Shown here: positions 7,919-15,352 of the stretch, piece by piece
Position numbering within the stretch: the stretch's first letter is position 1
Layout: each line of letters starts with the position of its first letter
Program-made: the position numbers and the translations under genes
The notes under the pieces: generated by a model
The model's input: only the letters and a program-made list of their open reading frames with translations
Databases searched by the model: none
What the model was told of the DNA's origin: nothing
From: an uncultured Eubacterium sp.
GTDB lineage: Bacteria > Bacillota > Clostridia > Lachnospirales > Lachnospiraceae
Direction of reading: 5' to 3'
NCBI GenBank assembly: GCA_910580075.1
Contig: CAJTVR010000044.1
Location: forward strand, 19,947 to 39,166
DNA length: 19,220 bases

Positions 7919-8200
7919 CTACTGGCCTGCCCGATTGTCAGAAGAATCCCTGCAATTTTTCTCCTCATCCATTTTATGAAGCGCTGCCTCTAACTCCTGT
8001 TCATGCCTGCCCTTTGCGAGCCGGTAAATTACCGTATATCCCCACAAAAGAATCGGGACAAGTATGGTACACATAACGGAAGCCTTGAACATGATCATAC
8101 TGTCTCCTGTGTCGAATATGGCGCAAAACAGCGTAATAAGGTACATCAGGACTAAAAGTACAATGCCCGTGACAGCAAGGATACGTTTGATTTGTTTCAT
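7919..8200 (-). CDS. Small two-helix membrane protein at the end of an amino acid ABC operon
   Basis: A 93-residue protein of unknown function. It starts MKQIKRILAVTGIVLLVLMY, has two hydrophobic helices (about residues 6-28 and 36-60) separated by a short polar loop, and a charged tail rich in Glu, His and Lys. I chose the ATG at 8198-8200 because AAGGAG (minus strand, 8207-8212) is 6 bases upstream; an ATG eight codons earlier lacks such a site. It follows the transporter ATPase gene after 63 bp in the same direction. Small proteins of this shape commonly sit beside transporters in Lachnospiraceae, so a helper or orphan membrane role is possible, but nothing here proves it. Confidence 0.7.
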   Translation of the reverse strand: MKQIKRILAVTGIVLLVLMYLITLFCAIFDTGDSMIMFKASVMCTILVPILLWGYTVIYRLAKGRHEQELEAALHKMDEEKNCRDSSDNRAGQ

Positions 8201-8263
8201 AAGGAACTCCTTTCCCGTTTGCACCTGACAGTCTGAAGAAACAGAGCATCCGGCACTGTCTGT

Positions 8264-9049
8264 CTAACCCTGTGTAAACCGCGATAAAAACTGCCTGGTC
8301 CGTTCTTCCTTTGGATGCTCCATGACTTCGTAAGGATCTCCCTGTTCCAGAATGCATCCGTCGTCCATAAAAATGACATGGTTTGCCACATCTCTGGCAA
8401 AGGCCATTTCATGTGTTACGATAATCATAGTAGTCTGCTGGTCGGCAAGCTCGCGGATGACTCTGAGTACCTCTCCGGTCAGTTCGGGATCTAAAGCAGA
8501 CGTCGGCTCATCGAAACAGAGAATATCAGGTGTCAGCGCTAACGCCCTGGCAATCGCAACTCTCTGGCACTGTCCGCCGGAGAGCTGGTGCGGATAATTA
8601 TTCATGCGGTCAGACAGTCCCATCTGGCCGAGAAGCTGTCTGGCCTGTTCCTGGATTTCTTTTTGTATCTCTTTGCGGCGTACCTTATAGTCAGGCTGTT
8701 CTCTGGCGAGAAGGTCTTTGGCGAGCATAACATTTTCAAGTGCCGTATACTGCGGAAACAGGTTGAAAGACTGAAAAACGAGGCCGAAATGCAGACGTTT
8801 TTTTCGAAGGTCTTTCTCGTTCGCCGCATCCGGAGCGGCTGCATCAAACAGTGTCTCGCCATTGACACGGATAATGCCGCCGTCTGCACGCTCCAGAAAA
8901 TTCAGGCATCGTAACAGCGTCGTCTTTCCGCTTCCGGAAGAACCGATAATCGAAACAGCCTGTCCCCGTTCCAGAGAAAAACTGATATCTTTTAGCACCT
9001 GTGTATGATCAAAGGTTTTACTTATGTGTTCAGCTTCCAAGATTGGCAT
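8264..9049 (-). CDS. Polar amino acid ABC transporter, ATP-binding protein (GlnQ/HisP type)
   Basis: A 261-residue ATPase of the PAAT family that drives uptake of a polar amino acid through the neighbouring permease. Motifs in order: Walker A GSSGSGKTT at about 36-44; Q-loop in LVFQSFNLFPQ; signature LSGGQCQRVAIARALA; Walker B LCFDEPTSALDP; switch His in IIVTHEM. The C-terminal EQGDPYEVMEHPKEERTRQFL is typical of GlnQ-like proteins. There is an insertion of about ten residues between the Q-loop and signature (KDLLAREQPDYKVRRKEIQK). AAGGAG precedes the ATG, and the gene begins 19 bases after the permease stop. The substrate cannot be fixed from the ATPase. Confidence 0.93.
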   Translation of the reverse strand: MPILEAEHISKTFDHTQVLKDISFSLERGQAVSIIGSSGSGKTTLLRCLNFLERADGGIIRVNGETLFDAAAPDAANEKDLRKKRLHFGLVFQSFNLFPQYTALENVMLAKDLLAREQPDYKVRRKEIQKEIQEQARQLLGQMGLSDRMNNYPHQLSGGQCQRVAIARALALTPDILCFDEPTSALDPELTGEVLRVIRELADQQTTMIIVTHEMAFARDVANHVIFMDDGCILEQGDPYEVMEHPKEERTRQFLSRFTQG

Positions 9050-9068
9050 ATGATTTCTCCTTTCAATG

Positions 9069-9755
9069 CTAACGGAAATAATCTAACTTTTGTTCCAGCT
9101 TTCCAAGAGCAAGTGTAAGCAGCCCGTTAAAAATCAGATAATAAACAGCGGTAAAAAACAGCGGCCAGATGGCACCCGAAATACCCTGTGAACCTTTTAA
9201 AAACGCCTCTCCGGCCCAGATGAGCTCCTGCAGTGCAATAATTCTTGCCAGGGAAGTATCTTTTACCAGCGTAATAATTTCGTTAGACATCGGAGGGACA
9301 ATCCGCTTAATCATCTGAAGCAGCGTAATTTTAAAGAAAATCTGGCTTTTTGTCATTCCAAGCACAAGTCCGGCTTCCGTCTGCCCTACAGGGATTCCCT
9401 GTATGCCGCCGCGGTATATTTCGGAAAAATAGCAGGCGTAATTAAGGACAAACGAAAAACTTGCGGCAAGGAAACGGCCGGATTCTCCGCCGCCCCAGAT
9501 CGGCCGTCCAAGTACCAGGCTTGGAAAATAAAAGATAATCAAAAGCTGAATCATCAGCGGGGTTCCACGGATAATCCATACGAAAAAACGGGTAAAATAG
9601 GAAAGCGGGCGGAATCTGGACATGGAGCCAAAGGATATGACCAGTCCGAGCGGAAACGCGCCTGCCAGTGTGATAATAAACAGTTTTAAAGTCTGAAAAA
9701 AACCTGTATTCAGTGATTTTAAAACAATTGGAAGCTGTTCGAAAAAAAGTTCCAT
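9069..9755 (-). CDS. Polar amino acid ABC transporter permease (HisM/GlnP type)
   Basis: A 228-residue inner-membrane permease with about five hydrophobic segments. The family hallmarks are TLKLFIITLAGAFPLGLVIS at the first helix, FVWIIRGTPLMIQLLIIFY (the RGTPLLVQL signature), and the EAA loop EAGLVLGMTKSQIFFKITL, which docks with the ATPase. VKDTSLARIIALQEL near the end is another family signature. One permease gene is visible, so it probably works as a homodimer. A purine-rich GGCAGGA precedes the ATG. It is separated from the binding-protein gene by a terminator and repeats, which should keep its expression below that of the binding protein. Confidence 0.93.
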   Translation of the reverse strand: MELFFEQLPIVLKSLNTGFFQTLKLFIITLAGAFPLGLVISFGSMSRFRPLSYFTRFFVWIIRGTPLMIQLLIIFYFPSLVLGRPIWGGGESGRFLAASFSFVLNYACYFSEIYRGGIQGIPVGQTEAGLVLGMTKSQIFFKITLLQMIKRIVPPMSNEIITLVKDTSLARIIALQELIWAGEAFLKGSQGISGAIWPLFFTAVYYLIFNGLLTLALGKLEQKLDYFR

Positions 9756-9803
9756 TTATGTATCCTGCCTTCTGTAAATGATGTTATGATTATGCCGGTA
9801 TGG

Positions 9804-9839
9804 AAAAAGGGTATCTCAAGCTGTATTTTGGAGATACCC
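9804..9839 (-). terminator. Intercistronic terminator/attenuator on the minus strand
   Basis: Read on the minus strand, GGGTATCTC and GAGATACCC form a perfect 9-bp stem around a 13-base loop, followed by TTTTT. It lies between the binding-protein gene and the permease gene. Partial termination would give more binding protein than permease, as is usual for such operons. Confidence 0.8.
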
Positions 9840-9879
9840 AGGGTTTTGCAGTAAGCAGCAGAAGGCCTGCTTCCGCTGC

Positions 9880-10014
9880 CGGATAGCGTGCAGCAAAAGC
9901 AGTTTTCCGCTGCTGGATGATCACTGCTGCCAGATAGCGTGCAGCAAAAGCAGTTTTCCGCTGCCGGATAGTACGCAGCAAAAGCAGTTTTCCGCTGCCG
10001 GATGATTACTGCTG
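9880..10014 (-). repeat. Tandem hairpin-forming repeats at the 3' end of the binding-protein gene
   Basis: A 24-base core (GCAGCAAAAGCAG ... CCGCTGC in plus-strand sense) is exact in three copies at 9890-9913, 9941-9964 and 9975-9998, spaced 51 and 34 bases. On the minus strand each folds as GCAGC/GCTGC plus AAAA/TTTT around a CTGC loop. Between the first two copies lies 9915-9929, a one-mismatch copy of 10000-10014, which carries the gene's final codons and its stop. The array therefore arose by duplication of the gene's own 3' end. Confidence 0.8.
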
Positions 10015-10917
10015 TACAACAGCAGCCTGTACGCCATATTTTTCAGCGCATGCTGTCATGCTTCCGTCTGCATAGCTTGCAGCGAAGAAATCATTTAATG
10101 CTGCTGCCAGATCCGAGCCCTTCCGGAAGCCGACGCCGTATTCTTCATTGTTCAGTCCGACTGTATAAGTCAGGTTTTCGTATCCAGTGCCTTCACCAAC
10201 CATGGCAGCAGCCATCAGGGAATCAATAATTGCAGCGTCCGAAGTTCCGGCAGCTACTTCCATTAATGCACCAGACTGCTGTTTGACAGGCGTATAAGAT
10301 AAGTTATGCTCTTTAGCCTGTGCTTCGCCGGCACTTCCTGCTTCTACTGCAAAATTCAGTTCCGAAAGGCTTTCCACATCCTGATATAAATCAGCTTTAT
10401 CAGCAGGGATGATTACAACCTGTGCATTGTTGCAGTACGGCTTAGAACATTCCATGGAGCTGGTTACTTCATCGGTCAGTGTCATGCCGTTCCATACACA
10501 GTCAATGGTTTTGCCGTCCAGTTCCAGTATTTTGTTGTCCCAGTCGATTTCAATAAATTCAGCAGTTACGCCAAGGCTTTCCGCAAAAGCTGCTGCCATA
10601 TCAGCATCAAAACCAATCCAGTTACCGTCAGCGTCTTTATAATCCATTGGTTCAAAGTCGGTAATTCCGATTACGAGACTGCCTTTGTCTTTTACATAGG
10701 CAGTGTCACTATCTTCTGGAGAACCGGATTCGCTGCCGGAATCAGATTCATTACCGGCATCTTCTTTATCTGCGGCGCTGTCGGAAGCATCGTCTGAGGC
10801 AGTGTCTGTCTGATCTGATGAAGAGTCCTGGCTGCTGTCAGAATTATCAGAACTGCCGCAGGCAGCCAGTGAAAAGGACAGCATCATTGTGAGTGACAGT
10901 GCGATAAGTTTTTTCAT
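10006..10917 (-). CDS. Polar amino acid ABC transporter substrate-binding lipoprotein (SBP_bac_3)
   Basis: A 303-residue extracellular binding protein. The signal peptide MKKLIALSLTMMLSFSLAAC ends in a lipobox (LAAC), so Cys20 would be lipidated. A ~50-residue Ser/Asp/Glu-rich linker follows. The SBP_bac_3 domain runs from about 75 to the end: LVIGITDFEPMDYKDADGNW then GFDADMAAAFAESLGV (the family's P..y.d..G...GfdvDl), IDCVWNGMTLTDE (usual D....g.t.T.eR, but with Glu for Arg), and FAVEAGSAGEAQAKE. The 'TDE' replacement of the typical 'T.eR' and the wide linker are mild oddities. GAGGAG precedes the ATG, and a well-formed promoter lies ~85 bp upstream. It heads the operon with permease and ATPase; the exact amino acid is unknown. 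Confidence 0.93.
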   Translation of the reverse strand: MKKLIALSLTMMLSFSLAACGSSDNSDSSQDSSSDQTDTASDDASDSAADKEDAGNESDSGSESGSPEDSDTAYVKDKGSLVIGITDFEPMDYKDADGNWIGFDADMAAAFAESLGVTAEFIEIDWDNKILELDGKTIDCVWNGMTLTDEVTSSMECSKPYCNNAQVVIIPADKADLYQDVESLSELNFAVEAGSAGEAQAKEHNLSYTPVKQQSGALMEVAAGTSDAAIIDSLMAAAMVGEGTGYENLTYTVGLNNEEYGVGFRKGSDLAAALNDFFAASYADGSMTACAEKYGVQAAVVQQ

Positions 10918-10999
10918 AATGAAAATCTCCTCTTTTTTAATTAATGTATAAGTATGTTATTTTGGCGGCTGTGCGATCTTTGGGCAAAGCCACTTTAAT

Positions 11000-11028
11000 A
11001 TAATAGCAGTTTAGTAAGATGAAGTCAA
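11000..11028 (-). promoter_or_regulatory. Sigma-A promoter of the amino acid transporter operon
   Basis: On the minus strand TTGACT (11023-11028) and TATTAT (11000-11005) are separated by exactly 17 bases, giving an ~80-base leader to the binding-protein ATG. No riboswitch fold was recognised in the leader. Confidence 0.85.
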
Positions 11029-11030
11029 TA

Positions 11031-11182
11031 GAAGGCTTGGAAAATAAAAGATTTAGAGAATAAAAGGCTTAGAAAATAAAATGTTTAGTTAAAAAATGAA
11101 AGATATAGAAAATAAAAGACTCAGAACATAAAATGTTTAGAAGATAAAAGACTTAGAAATTAGAAGGCTTAGAAATTAAAAT
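11031..11182. repeat. Degenerate ~16-bp A-rich tandem repeat abutting the promoter
   Basis: About nine to ten imperfect copies of a unit close to GGCTTAGAAAATAAAA (plus sense) run without a gap from next to the -35 box outward. Most copies keep TTAGAA and ATAAAA. On the minus strand it is a T-rich tract directly upstream of the -35 element, where UP elements or regulator sites sit. Confidence 0.75.
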
Positions 11183-11217
11183 CGCTGATTCCTAAAAGCA
11201 CAGACTGCACAAAATGC

Positions 11218-11243
11218 GAAAAGCTGCCATACGGCAGCTTTTC
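11218..11243. terminator. Hairpin terminator, likely bidirectional
   Basis: GAAAAGCTGCC and GGCAGCTTTTC form a perfect 11-bp stem around a 4-base ATAC loop, with short T runs in both directions. It separates the transporter promoter region from the insertion-sequence debris to the right. Confidence 0.7.
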
Positions 11244-11768
11244 AATTGGGGGAGGATAAAGTATTTATTGTATCTTTTGCATGCAATCCGAAGTCTGCTT
11301 TGGGGGAAAGTCATCTTCGGATTACTTATAGTATAGACGCTTTCACGATAGATATTCATCAGATTTAAATTTTTTTATAATTTCTTGTGGTATATGCTCC
11401 CGGCGGCTTTGGTCAGTCTGTGGCCGGATATTGCAAATATAACAGTCTGCTTACCGATTGCAGACAGCATCAGAATTTTAGAACTTTTAGATTTCTGACT
11501 GGAAATTTCGAATAGTGCCGGCCAAAAGTGCTAATAGACAATAATATGGTATAAAATATTGACTAGAGCAGCTCAGGCGAAATTTGCCTTACATCGTTAT
11601 CCCGGCGAAGCGGGATAACTTTTGCGGAGAAAGCAGCCCTTGCTATAAAGCCGATTGGGAAAGCGGAGTGATACCTTTCTGAAAAAATTGGCGGTATGAC
11701 CAAAAGACAAGCATGATGGAAGTGTGCATAACAGGATATGGAATCATGGATAACTCTATTCATAGTAC
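11244..11768. other. Gene-free stretch with inverted repeats
   Basis: No gene could be supported in about 520 bases. It holds a perfect 9-bp inverted repeat, AATCCGAAG (11285-11293) with CTTCGGATT (11315-11323); a shorter GTCTGC/GCAGAC pair at 11445-11465; and a terminator-like hairpin at 11596-11623. It is probably degraded mobile-element DNA. Confidence 0.5.
11596..11623. terminator. Terminator-like hairpin in insertion-sequence debris
   Basis: GTTATCCCG and CGGGATAAC form a perfect 9-bp stem around GCGAAG, followed by TTTT. It could be a terminator of a lost gene or a structure near the end of an old element. Confidence 0.55.
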
Positions 11769-11960
11769 ATGGAAAAGCTAAAGTGCAGCTTTCTTAAAAG
11801 GGTACCAGAAGATATACGTGTGCTGACAGTATGTGAACGTGAGGGAGACTTTTACGAATTATTTTCAGAAGCGGCACACCTGGGAGCGGATTTTCTAGTC
11901 CGGATTGTACAGAATCGTATGATAAATGAAGGAAAATGGAACGTTTTCATTACATACTAA
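11769..11960 (+). pseudogene. IS4-type transposase internal fragment
   Basis: A ~55-residue segment reads VPEDIRVLTVCEREGDFYEL then FSEAAHLGADFLVRIVQNRM, which matches the region around the second catalytic Asp of IS4-family transposases (v..v.DREgDiYeLf..a..lg..flVR...nR). The catalytic position reads CEREGD rather than the usual CDREGD or GDRESD. The sequence is stopped upstream in frame at 11763 and ends at 11960, so only a piece of a ~400-residue protein remains. It is not part of the intact element to its right, whose transposase runs on the other strand and has different motifs. Confidence 0.6.
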
Positions 11961-12041
11961 AGAGCGGCTGTAAAATGAGAATATGAAAGACTGCAGTTTT
12001 ATCAAGTGCAAAGAAATCTATTTCATTTTGGGGAAGGATAA

Positions 12042-12049
12042 TGATATAA
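12042..12049. repeat. 8-bp target site duplication, left
   Basis: TGATATAA here is repeated at 13517-13524, directly outside the two inverted repeats of the insertion sequence. Confidence 0.8.
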
Positions 12050-12065
12050 CACGACTTTACAACTT

Positions 12066-13337
12066 TTATAAATGATACCCTTGCTGTTGAATTAGCTGTT
12101 TTAAGGCATTCATGATACTGGTTGATTTTATGCTTGTTTCGATGTTTTTCACGAAAATGGCATAAAATACCTGTCGGCGGATCTGTTCGCTAAGTGCAAA
12201 CCGGAACTCCTGCACACTTACTGAACGATATCCATAAAATAGTTCATCACTATATGGCAATAGTTTCATTGCGCAGTATGAAATATTGATCAGATTAACC
12301 AGCATTTCAATGCCTTTGCGGCTTCTGACCATATAGCTGCAAAGCGACCAGAATGTCTTTTGCTCATAATAGCTGACTTCGATGTTCCATCTGAAAGCGT
12401 AAAGGAACAGGGGGATAAACTGCATCCGGCCACTGCCTGTCTGATTCAGCGGGGATTTTTCCTGCCATGCGCAGAATATCTGGAGCTGTTCTGGAAAAAT
12501 GGTACTGAAAAACAGGCGTCTGCTGCCGGATTCCTTTTCCGGGGATGTCACAAATGCCATTACTGTCCTTTTGCCGAAAATATTTGTAAGGACACGGCGT
12601 ACAGCTGTGTAATAATCACCGATTTTTTCATCGGACAGATTGAAATCATCCCGGATGGAGAGTTTTTTCCCATGCAGTGCAGGCCGTCCCCTTTTTCCTG
12701 TCCGCTGCGGCGGCAGGTCATAAATAACGGAGTCGGATCTTGCGTTTCCTATAAGGTCAGGGTTTTCATACTCATCCACGATGGAAACAAGGTTCTTCTT
12801 AACATACCAGCTGTCGCAGAGAAGGATGACATTTTTCATGGTTTTGAATTCCGGCATGACCTGCCGCACCATGGATGCAGCCAGTTCCAGTTTGGATTCC
12901 TTTTTCTGCCACATGCGGTAACCAAGCGGGACGGAAAGGTAATGTACCCTGTTTTTATTCCATACCGGGACACAGAGCATCACACTTACAAAGCAGTGCC
13001 CGTTCATATAGTTAGAACCATTATGCGCGGCATGGTCAAAAAGTTTTGAAACATCTTCAAATTTTTTACCAGACTTTGCAGCCATTGTATCATCGATACA
13101 CAGAAAAACAGGCTGGGAAGCCAGGTTTTGCGGTATTATTTTCAAAGCCATTGCAGCAGTCACATTCATAAACCTGAAGCAGTCAGCCTTTGCATAGGAA
13201 CAGGCATAATAAAAGGCATTCAGTGATTTTTGGGTAATCCCTGACAGGAAATGCCTGTACAGGGAGCGGATGGAATCCGCCGACTCCATAGCCAGGATGG
13301 ACAATACCAGCAGAAACAATGTTTCAATAGTGGGCAT
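12066..13337 (-). CDS. IS4-family DDE transposase
   Basis: A 423-residue transposase that cuts and joins the ends of the surrounding element. RNase-H-fold catalytic residues are visible: Asp82 in FLCIDDT, Asp175 in LLCDSWY, and Glu320 in the exact IS4 signature Y-(2)-R-(3)-E-(6)-K (Tyr313, Arg316, Glu320, Lys327 in YAFRWNIEVSYYEQK). The N-terminus is short and hydrophobic (MPTIETLFLLVLSIL). The ATG at 13335-13337 has no Shine-Dalgarno sequence, and a long structured leader lies upstream, so translation is probably weak, as is common for transposases. The gene ends inside the left inverted repeat. No frameshift is seen, so it is likely active. Confidence 0.9.
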   Translation of the reverse strand: MPTIETLFLLVLSILAMESADSIRSLYRHFLSGITQKSLNAFYYACSYAKADCFRFMNVTAAMALKIIPQNLASQPVFLCIDDTMAAKSGKKFEDVSKLFDHAAHNGSNYMNGHCFVSVMLCVPVWNKNRVHYLSVPLGYRMWQKKESKLELAASMVRQVMPEFKTMKNVILLCDSWYVKKNLVSIVDEYENPDLIGNARSDSVIYDLPPQRTGKRGRPALHGKKLSIRDDFNLSDEKIGDYYTAVRRVLTNIFGKRTVMAFVTSPEKESGSRRLFFSTIFPEQLQIFCAWQEKSPLNQTGSGRMQFIPLFLYAFRWNIEVSYYEQKTFWSLCSYMVRSRKGIEMLVNLINISYCAMKLLPYSDELFYGYRSVSVQEFRFALSEQIRRQVFYAIFVKNIETSIKSTSIMNALKQLIQQQGYHL

Positions 13338-13401
13338 GGAAAAAGTTTTAAAATAAATATAAAAATAACGGTACAGTCTACCAATTAGATTATTTTTGTT
13401 A

Positions 13402-13486
13402 TATAATAAGTCTGACGTACAAGGTCACTCTCTTTCGTATTTTATTGTGTGCAAACTTATTATACATTAGAAAGTGACTTGTGCGT
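13402..13486 (-). promoter_or_regulatory. Interleaved inverted repeats in the transposase leader (possible pseudoknot)
   Basis: Two inverted repeats overlap in A-B-A'-B' order. A is TATAATAAGT (13402-13411) with perfect partner ACTTATTATA (13455-13464). B is ACGTACAAGGTCACT (13415-13429) with partner AGTGACTTGTGCGT (13473-13486), allowing one bulge and one G-U. Interleaving stops both from forming simple hairpins at once: they must alternate or form a pseudoknot. The A arms also contain -10-like hexamers. The position between transposase start and inverted repeat suggests control of transposase expression. Confidence 0.5.
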
Positions 13487-13516
13487 TATTTTATTTTCAA
13501 AAGTTGTAAAGTGGTG

Positions 13517-13524
13517 TGATATAA
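13517..13524. repeat. 8-bp target site duplication, right
   Basis: TGATATAA, identical to 12042-12049, flanks the right inverted repeat of the insertion sequence. Confidence 0.8.
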
Positions 13525-13677
13525 TAAAGCAATCGGCAAATCAGGATTTGCAGATGAATTTCTGGAGTTTTCCTTATTTTCCAAGGCTTTTAGAGCCTCA
13601 TATAGTAAATTGATATGTATTTTCCCTTGTTTTTGCCCTTATGGGCAACTTACAAGGGAAAGTTTCTCTGAATGTAT
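13525..13677 (-). terminator. Terminator region downstream of the integrase remnant
   Basis: No gene is present. TTTCCCTTGT with ACAAGGGAAA, and an inner GCCC/GGGC pair, form a strong hairpin at about 13620-13661. Read on the minus strand it lies just after the integrase stop and ends in AAAATA rather than a long U run. A second small hairpin, AGGCT/AGCCT, lies at about 13583-13598. The region may hold an attachment site, but none could be proven because only one end of the element is visible. Confidence 0.55.
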
Positions 13678-13763
13678 CTAATCGTTGCTTGCCACCTTAT
13701 CCAAAAGCCTTGCGGAAGTCCGCTTTGCCTCCCTTGTAGCATGGGCGTACACATTCATATCCA
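13678..13763 (-). pseudogene. C-terminal tail of a tyrosine integrase
   Basis: Minus-strand codons up to a TAG at 13678-13680 read DMNVYAHATREAKRTSARLL then DKVASND. This is the typical tail of phage/ICE tyrosine recombinases, containing the catalytic Tyr (T-M-x-x-Y-AH). Only ~27 residues remain; upstream of DMNVY the sequence breaks off (a stop two codons before) and gives way to antisense relaxase sequence. It shows that a tyrosine-integrase element once ended here and was later rearranged. Confidence 0.7.
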
Positions 13764-13765
13764 GT

Positions 13766-15267
13766 CACGCAAAGCAGGAAAATCTGTATGCGGTCTATGA
13801 AACGGCTGACCGCCGCTACTGGACGGAGCTTGCAAAATGCAATCAGCAGGAATTTCTAAAAAGCGGTACAGAGAGAAAATGTATAGAGGCGAGGGAATTT
13901 ATCATTGCCCTGCCCGAATCATTCCCAAACCTCTATGAGCCGGACAAGCTGTTGCAGCTTTTTACATACAGTTTCAAAGAAAAGTATGGTATGGAGTGTG
14001 TATCAGCACTGCATCATAACAAACGAAAGACGAATTATCATATCCATCTTATTTTTCGGAACGGGAACTGTTACCCGAACCCATAGAGAAAACAGCGGCA
14101 AGGAATATGTTCTATGACGAACAGGGGAGACACGTCCGAACCAAGAAAGAGATACTTGACATAAACGGCGAAATTCGCAAAGGCTGTAAGATTGTGAAAA
14201 AAGGCGAAGTATATGAACGCAATATTTTTACAGCCAAGAACAAACTGTTTAAGCAGGAAAATTTTGTAGATGAGGTAAAGCATTTTTACACAGACCTTAT
14301 CAATCTTCTTGTAAAAGATGACAAAGAGAAAATCCATGTATTTGACAGCGGCGGTTTATATTTTGCCACCAAGAAGATAGGAAAGAACAACCCCAAAGCG
14401 GAACAGATAAAGACGGATAACGAAATGCGTATGCGCTGGAATCGTGAAGTTGACAGAGCGATTGTAAGCGGCGTGGCGGAGACGGAGATACAACAGATAA
14501 AAAAGGAATATATCACTGACCGTATCAGGGAATCGCTCAATCTGTTTGGAAACAAACCAGAACGTATGGGAAGTATTATTATGACTGCTGTTGCGGCACT
14601 GGCATTAGTGGTTTCAAAGGTACTGCAAAAGGCAAGGGAATTGTCAGCAAGGCTCTTTGATACGGAAACGGTACAGCCGCCTTTATCACAGCAGGAAAAA
14701 GACATTGGCAGAGAACAGCCAAACAATGCGCTAACGTCGAATCGAGAAACGGAATCCAAAGCACAGACAGCAGAAAACAAAATGCCGCAGATACCGCCGA
14801 AACCTGTTATGTCCGCTGAAGCAACGGCATATCCCAAGCTGTCAAAGATTTGTCAGGAACTGAACAAACAGAACGGCATCATATTTGACGCAGAGAGGGA
14901 ACGCAACGCTTTGGAGTTGGAACGTGATAGCCTGAAAGGACTTGCAAGACTTACCAAGAAAGGGGAGTTGCAGAGCAAAATAGACCGTAAAAATGAGGAA
15001 ATAGACCTCTTGAAAATCGGCTTGTCGGGGATTGCAAAGCGGTATGGATTCAAAACGGTGCATGATTTCTATAAAGATTTTGCCACTGCCAAATCTGCCA
15101 ATGCCGAATATCAGACTAAAGCCGATAAATGGGAAGAACTTTACGGAGAAAATGCACAAAAACAGGAAAAAGAAAGTGTACACAGACGGTTACAGAATTA
15201 TCAAAGGGAAAATGCAGATTGGCAATCAGAATCAACCATTCAAAGAAAAGACAGAAGAACGAGATAA
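13766..15267 (+). pseudogene. MobA/MobL-family relaxase, N-terminally truncated and frameshifted
   Basis: The relaxase nicks the transfer origin and pilots DNA in mobilization. Recognisable sequence starts HAKQENLYAVYETADRRYW, directly at the junction with the integrase tail, so the N-terminus with its catalytic Tyr is missing. It continues with EAREFIIALPESF and the histidine motif TNYHIHLIF. At 14052-14056 a run of five T has lost one T: adding it back gives LIFSERELLPEP and then IEKTAARNMFYDEQGRHVRT in the second frame, as in intact homologues. The second frame continues to 15267 with FDSGGLYFATKKIGKNNPKA, a hydrophobic stretch (ALALVVSKVL) and a coiled-coil-like C-terminus rich in Lys, Glu and Gln. 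Two lesions make it non-functional. Confidence 0.82.
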
Positions 15268-15282
15268 CTGTTTCTAAGAATT

Positions 15283-15324
15283 ACAGAGGGGGAAAATTAT
15301 ATTTTATACTTCCCCTCTGTTTTT
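15283..15324 (+). terminator. Terminator after the relaxase gene
   Basis: ACAGAGGGG.AA pairs with TTCCCCTCTGT around a ~15-base AT-rich loop and is followed by TTTT. It begins 16 bases after the relaxase stop and also faces the 3' end of the convergent nuclease gene. Confidence 0.85.
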
Positions 15325-15352
15325 CCGCTAAAAACATACTGCTTTTAGAATA

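Larger units (their letters stand above)
12050..13516 (-). mobile_element. Complete IS4-family insertion sequence, 1467 bp
   Basis: Bounded by 18-bp inverted repeats: CACGACTTTACAACTTTT at 12050-12067 and AAAAGTTGTAAAGTGGTG at 13499-13516, matching at 17 of 18 positions. Perfect 8-bp direct repeats TGATATAA lie outside. It contains one full transposase gene on the minus strand with all catalytic residues. Perfect target duplication and an undamaged gene suggest recent insertion. Length and duplication size fit IS4-family elements. The name of the specific element is not known to me. Confidence 0.88.

Noticed and set aside
9790..9981. A minus-strand open frame with repeated RKTAFAARY peptide units
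   Set aside because: It is the translation of the 24-base DNA repeats, has no ribosome binding site and crosses the terminator region; the DNA repeat explains it.
9880..10014. The repeats as a small CRISPR array
   Set aside because: Repeat spacing is uneven (51 and 34 bases), spacers are not unique and include a copy of the neighbouring gene's end, and no cas gene is near.
10002..10229. A plus-strand open frame
   Set aside because: Antisense to the substrate-binding lipoprotein gene, whose signal peptide and domain are clear.
10918..10999. A riboswitch or T-box in the amino acid transporter leader
   Set aside because: The leader is only about 80 bases and shows no specifier/antiterminator layout.
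11245..11375. A small gene behind a GGGGGAGG motif
   Set aside because: Open frames here begin at poorly placed TTG codons or are about 16-40 codons without known features; the purine run alone is not enough.
12360..13049. A long open frame on the plus strand
   Set aside because: It is antisense to the transposase, which has a clear catalytic signature; no start signal or homology.
13685..13765. The relaxase starting at an upstream TTG/ATG near 13685
   Set aside because: The first ~27 codons of that frame are the antisense of the integrase tail, so they are not relaxase sequence.
14286..14837. A long open frame on the minus strand
   Set aside because: It is antisense to the well-supported relaxase C-terminal half and shows no family features.
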